Assembly: GCA_009760855.2 (NCBI GenBank)
Contig: WPIO01000090.1
Location: forward strand, 558,001-622,000
DNA: 64,000 nt
Direction of reading: 5' to 3'
From: Cristatella mucedo
Lineage: Eukaryota > Bryozoa > Phylactolaemata > Cristatellidae
Shown piece after piece: positions 60,558-64,000 of this stretch. Numbering within the stretch: the first letter of the stretch is position 1; each line of letters opens with the position of its first letter. The notes beneath the pieces are model-generated. The model saw only the letters and a list, made by a program, of their open reading frames with translations. It did not search any database and was not told where the DNA came from. The position numbers and the translations under genes are program-made.

Positions 60558-61043
60558 ATGACTGAATACCAGGTGGGAACAAACAATGGGGCCCATTTTG
60601 GTTACCATTTATTCAGCTGGCATTTTAGTGAAATTCTAGATACCACCACCACGGATAGTGGAATTTCGCTCATTGTCATCTTCTCCACTTTATTAGCCGG
60701 AACGCTTAAGAGTAATCCGTTCGTACTTCATATCTTCGTTCTTACTGTCAGCTTTCTTACTTCGTTCGCACTGTCAGCTAAACTGCTGGGATCAGCGAAC
60801 AGCCGATTCTACTATAGACCATGCATAATTCTTCTCGACAATGCTCAATATCAGGACTCGGTGGCGGCCAGGAAATGGTTGCGGTTAAGTGGGTATCAAA
60901 CTCTTCCTCTAGTTCGCTCATTTCAGGGTCGAGACTGCATCGGCTTGTCAGCATCGTTAAATGGTCGGCAGGTAGCAAGGGGACTCTTCAACGGAATCAC
61001 AGGCCATAGCTATGCTCCCCCGGTACTCAGACCAGTTTTCTAA
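60558..61043 (+). CDS. Unidentified 161-codon open frame
   Basis: One of the two longest non-repetitive frames outside the LINEs (the other, 51948-52433, runs through a SINE). The N-terminal half contains a hydrophobic stretch (SLIVIFSTLLAG and VLHIFVLTVSFLTSFALSA, residues about 38-75) that could be two membrane segments. The C-terminal half is polar (DSVAARKWLRLSGYQTLPLV). The region encoding the second hydrophobic part contains a duplicated TCGTTC...CTGTCAGCT unit, so part of the openness may come from tandem duplication. No family recognised, no good promoter or splice context. It may be non-coding. Confidence 0.15.
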   Translation: MTEYQVGTNNGAHFGYHLFSWHFSEILDTTTTDSGISLIVIFSTLLAGTLKSNPFVLHIFVLTVSFLTSFALSAKLLGSANSRFYYRPCIILLDNAQYQDSVAARKWLRLSGYQTLPLVRSFQGRDCIGLSASLNGRQVARGLFNGITGHSYAPPVLRPVF

Positions 61044-61493
61044 ACAGTCTGAACGAAATTAAGCTGTGGCACACTAGTTACCACCCGAGGAAGTCCCAGG
61101 CTACAACTAACCTCCAATCCTGTTGCTTGTCTTTTTGGAATATCTACTCTGTAATCCTGCTGACTGTGACCTATCTGAGTTACCTGTTACTCAGACCGAT
61201 GAAAATCGGCTGGAGGAGTCGGTTCTATGTCTATGTTCAATTATTCAATTTCTAAGGTTAGAGTCTGCAATAATTTAAGAAATCACACAACTGCCCGATT
61301 TGAGCTCACCCAGTTCTTTTTCATTCGACTTCACATATCGCTCTCTAATAAGCTCTCTCTAAACTCTATATTTAGCTATTTCCTAATGATTTACGACTAG
61401 CTGACCACTGGCCCTTGTTTATTTTTTCAAGGACAATGCAAAGGTTCCAGGTGCAAGTCAGTTAAAACGGAGTTAACATTTGGGCTGGCTAAC
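61044..61493. other. No recognised feature
   Basis: I see nothing specific. Confidence 0.3.
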
Positions 61494-61655
61494 CGAAATG
61501 GCTCACCAGGTAAGGCGGTTACTTTTCACGACCTCGGCCCCGAGGTCGTTAGCTCTAATCCTGTTGTGGGTGATACTTTATCGCCACTGCAAGCAGCTAC
61601 GATAGTCGTAAAGACTCTTCTGTTGCTATACAAAAAAAGGCTGTTATACCAGCTA
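61494..61655 (+). mobile_element. SINE-A
   Basis: AAATGGCTCACCAGGTAAGG, TTAGCTCTAATCCTG (decayed B box), ACTTTATCGCCACTGCAAGC, ending GGCTGTTATACCAGCTAG. It runs straight into the following TA tract. Confidence 0.85.
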
Positions 61656-61656
61656 G

Positions 61657-61657
<1 letters not shown>

Positions 61658-61720
<63 letters not shown>
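61658..61720. repeat. (TA)n microsatellite
   Basis: An uninterrupted TA run of about 63 bp at the 3' end of a SINE-A, probably grown from its AT-rich tail. Confidence 0.97.
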
Positions 61721-61723
<3 letters not shown>

Positions 61724-61904
61724 ATCGCGTTTGCTCTAATCTCTGCCGAAATGGTAAGCTGTTCACTGATCACATAAGTTAAGCCATCCCTCACACACAC
61801 GGCCTGAAGTGAAATTCTTGCTATTCATTGTAGCTGTCATTCTAAGCTCGAGATGTATTTTAGTGTCTTTATTTCGCCCCTTTCTAGTTTAGCCCTCGGC
61901 ATTT

Positions 61905-62295
61905 TTGGACTCTCGAAGACTGAACAGAGCCAGGCTTTCTCCGAGATCTCTTCCACAGTCTTATATAGCTGTCCCATTCCTCCGCTTGAGGATCGCTAGT
62001 GATAGAACATTTTTCTCTGCATGTCCTAGACCGTGGAACTCTTCCTCAACGGTTGTTATGCAACGACAAATACTCTTCGGCTGCAGACGATGGTTCACCC
62101 CTTTTCAGGGCTCCTAAGCTGCTACTTTAATGATACTCACAACCTCAGCTACTCTCCTGACTCTGCTATGCTTTCCAATTTCTTTTATTTTGTGAGATGA
62201 AACCGCTTAGGATGTGTGTGAGCTCAATAAACTGTCCTGTCTAACTTCTACACAGTTATTGTTGCTTTGCGGATAAACAGACGGGGAAGCATGAC
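61905..62295 (+). mobile_element. LINE-A 3'-end fragment
   Basis: IAVPFLRLRIASDRTFFSA at about 61956-62012 parallels LAIPFLRLKTVGDKSFSSA in LINE-A copy 1. TCTCCTGACTCTGCTATGCT and the AAACAGACGGGGAAGCATGA terminus follow. Confidence 0.8.
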
Positions 62296-62639
62296 ATTAA
62301 TGATGCATTGCAGGTAACATTTAAAAGTGCCGAAATTACTGATTACAATAACGATTACGACTTCTGGAAATGGACTAAATTACTAAGCAGGCTGTCAGAA
62401 TCAACTGCTCTAAGTGGGAAATTCTTCAACCGACATATTTATCTAAACAGGTCAAACAAAGATATCGCCTAAATGTCTACATCCGATGGGGTTATTAGTT
62501 ACTTTTTCCTGAAGTTCGTATCACAATAAAAAAATGCAACTAGTCTCTGGACCTTATTAACAACGACCTGATTCTACGATGCATAGATCTGTCACATTTA
62601 TGTAGAAGTCACCGATGAAATGTGTCATTATTTCAAGTC
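62296..62639. other. No recognised feature
   Basis: I see nothing specific. Confidence 0.3.
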
Positions 62640-62760
62640 ACATCCCAGTACTAAAATAGGCTTCAGTCATGTTGTGAATCAAGAAAGCAACAATGGACCA
62701 AGAGAACTTAAGCAACTTCGGCCCAAACCCTCTTCCGGATTCATCTCTGTGATGGCAGTG
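62640..62760 (+). mobile_element. LINE-B RT-start fragment
   Basis: AAGAAAGCAACAATGGACCA, then AGAGAACTTAAGCAACTTCG, matches 58617-58660. Confidence 0.7.
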
Positions 62761-63099
62761 TCTGCTTAGAATCAGGTCCCTCCTGTCAGTTTATAACTTC
62801 GATGTCTGCATTCAAGGAGGCAAGGGTTGATCGGTTTTAAAGGTTTATCCTCCGAAGAAGAAACGGAAAAAAGGGGGCGTTATGCAGAGTGGGCTGAAGG
62901 CTAATTCGAGCATTACCCTATTTTTCAAAACATTCTTATACACACAGGCCAATTTAAACCAATCGTTTCAGTTAAAATCAACAATGCAGTTATTATAAAA
63001 TGCAATTCTGAAGTATTTTGAAACTTGTCAGTGATCAGTGATAAGAAGGGTAGTATTGATCGTCTTTTTTACATCAGGAATATTACCTGGTAAGTCAGT
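62761..63099. other. No recognised feature
   Basis: I see nothing specific. Confidence 0.3.
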
Positions 63100-64000
63100 C
63101 AACAGCCAAAGTCACTCGAACAGATTTCATCATTCAACTTCACTTTGTCATCACCAATTAATACCGAATCCTACTTATCTAAAAACATGCAGATCTTATT
63201 CAATGTACACTGTGTATCCACCTCCTCCTCTACAATAACCTGTGAATAGCGAAACATCAAGACCATTAACGTTGATGCAGTCTGTCCAAAAATATCTGCT
63301 TCACCACTGCTGCCTAGTCCTCACTCCGATCTGTCATCATTGGTAGATAGCTACAACACGAAAGTAGCTGACACGCTCCACAATTTTTGACCTCTGACAA
63401 AGCGCACTGTGCTCCCCCGCCCAGACGGCCTATGGTTCACCACAGACATGAAGCTCGCGAGGTCTACTAAGCGAAAGCTTGGAAAAGTATAAAACACATC
63501 TGGACAGACTTTCCATCGACAGGCATATGAAGACTACTGTAGGTCTTACCAATCGAACCTAGCAAAGGCCAAGTCTAGCTTCTATAGAAACATTGTTGAA
63601 TCACAGAGTCACAATCCAAAAATGCTGATGACGACGATAAACCATCTTCTCAATCACTTCCATTTTAGCTCCTTACAAGATGATCCTTTGATGATATAGC
63701 CGATCGCTTCTCTTGATTCTTTGGTCAGAAGATAAACCAGATCAGGGAATCCATCCCTGCTATGAAAACACCTCCACTAGGATGCCGTTTCCCGATTCTA
63801 GGCTGTCCCTCAATGTCTACATTTATGCAGGTCACTAGTGATCTAGTCCTGACGTTTTCATCTCAATCTAAAAAGGCAACAAGTACTTTGGACCCTATTC
63901 CCACCGTCCTCCTTCTACGTTGTATCGATCTGCTACTGCCATGCATAACTAACATCACTAATATGCCACTAGACTCAGGTCACGTCCAAGCACCTTCAAA
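63100..64000 (+). mobile_element. LINE-B endonuclease end and linker, runs off the window
   Basis: SLVDSYNTKVADTLH-type sequence (about 63340-63380), then DGLWFTTDMKLARSTKRKLG (63425-63484) and SSFYRNIVESQSHNPKMLM (about 63577-63633) mark the end of the endonuclease and the linker before the RT. RCIDLLLP-type sequence begins at about 63925. Window position 64000 lies just before the RT. It is the only copy here reaching back into the endonuclease end. Frame breaks exist near 63490 and 63700. Confidence 0.8.

Overview
This is an animal (metazoan) nuclear window: AT-rich, no bacterial-type gene packing, canonical GT-AG introns up to 12 kb, and a very high load of broken non-LTR retrotransposons (LINEs), tRNA-derived SINEs and microsatellites. 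The LINE reverse transcriptases resemble those of the Jockey/CR1 supergroup, which is widespread in aquatic and parasitic invertebrates and in fish. I cannot place the species from the sequence alone.

I can reconstruct one protein-coding gene. Nine exons on the + strand, spread over 12970-51719, join in consistent splice phases into a 359-residue ERK-like mitogen-activated protein kinase (MAPK). The length and subdomain order fit the MAPK family. Three signature positions do not: the catalytic loop reads HRDLSSNN instead of HRDLKPxN, the DFG motif reads DFD, and the TxY activation-loop motif reads TDK. It is therefore either a degraded (pseudo)kinase or an unusual kinase that cannot be switched on by dual phosphorylation. 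Almost everything else from 13 to 51.6 kb is intron filled with repeats.

The mobile DNA falls into four families, with names that are mine. LINE-A has five copies or fragments; the largest are 1932-4088 (-) and 36195-37790 (+). LINE-B has more than fifteen fragments, a conserved 3' stem-loop and an (ATT)n tail. SINE-A is tRNA-derived with A and B boxes and ends near GGCTGTTTAATCAGCTAGGA. SINE-B is a second tRNA-like SINE whose 3' end matches the LINE-B 3' stem-loop, suggesting LINE-B mobilised it. Several nested insertions, converging LINE-B ends, a fold-back at a LINE-A 5' junction, a perfect 34-bp hairpin in intron 7 and two local intronic duplications, one copying a splice acceptor, add structure.

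Layout: 1-12.9 kb is repeat-rich flank with a possible small coding exon at 6908. 12970-51719 is the MAPK-like gene. 52-64 kb is repeat-rich downstream flank with a possible first exon of a membrane protein at 52284. Repeat boundaries are estimates by eye, and no database search was possible.
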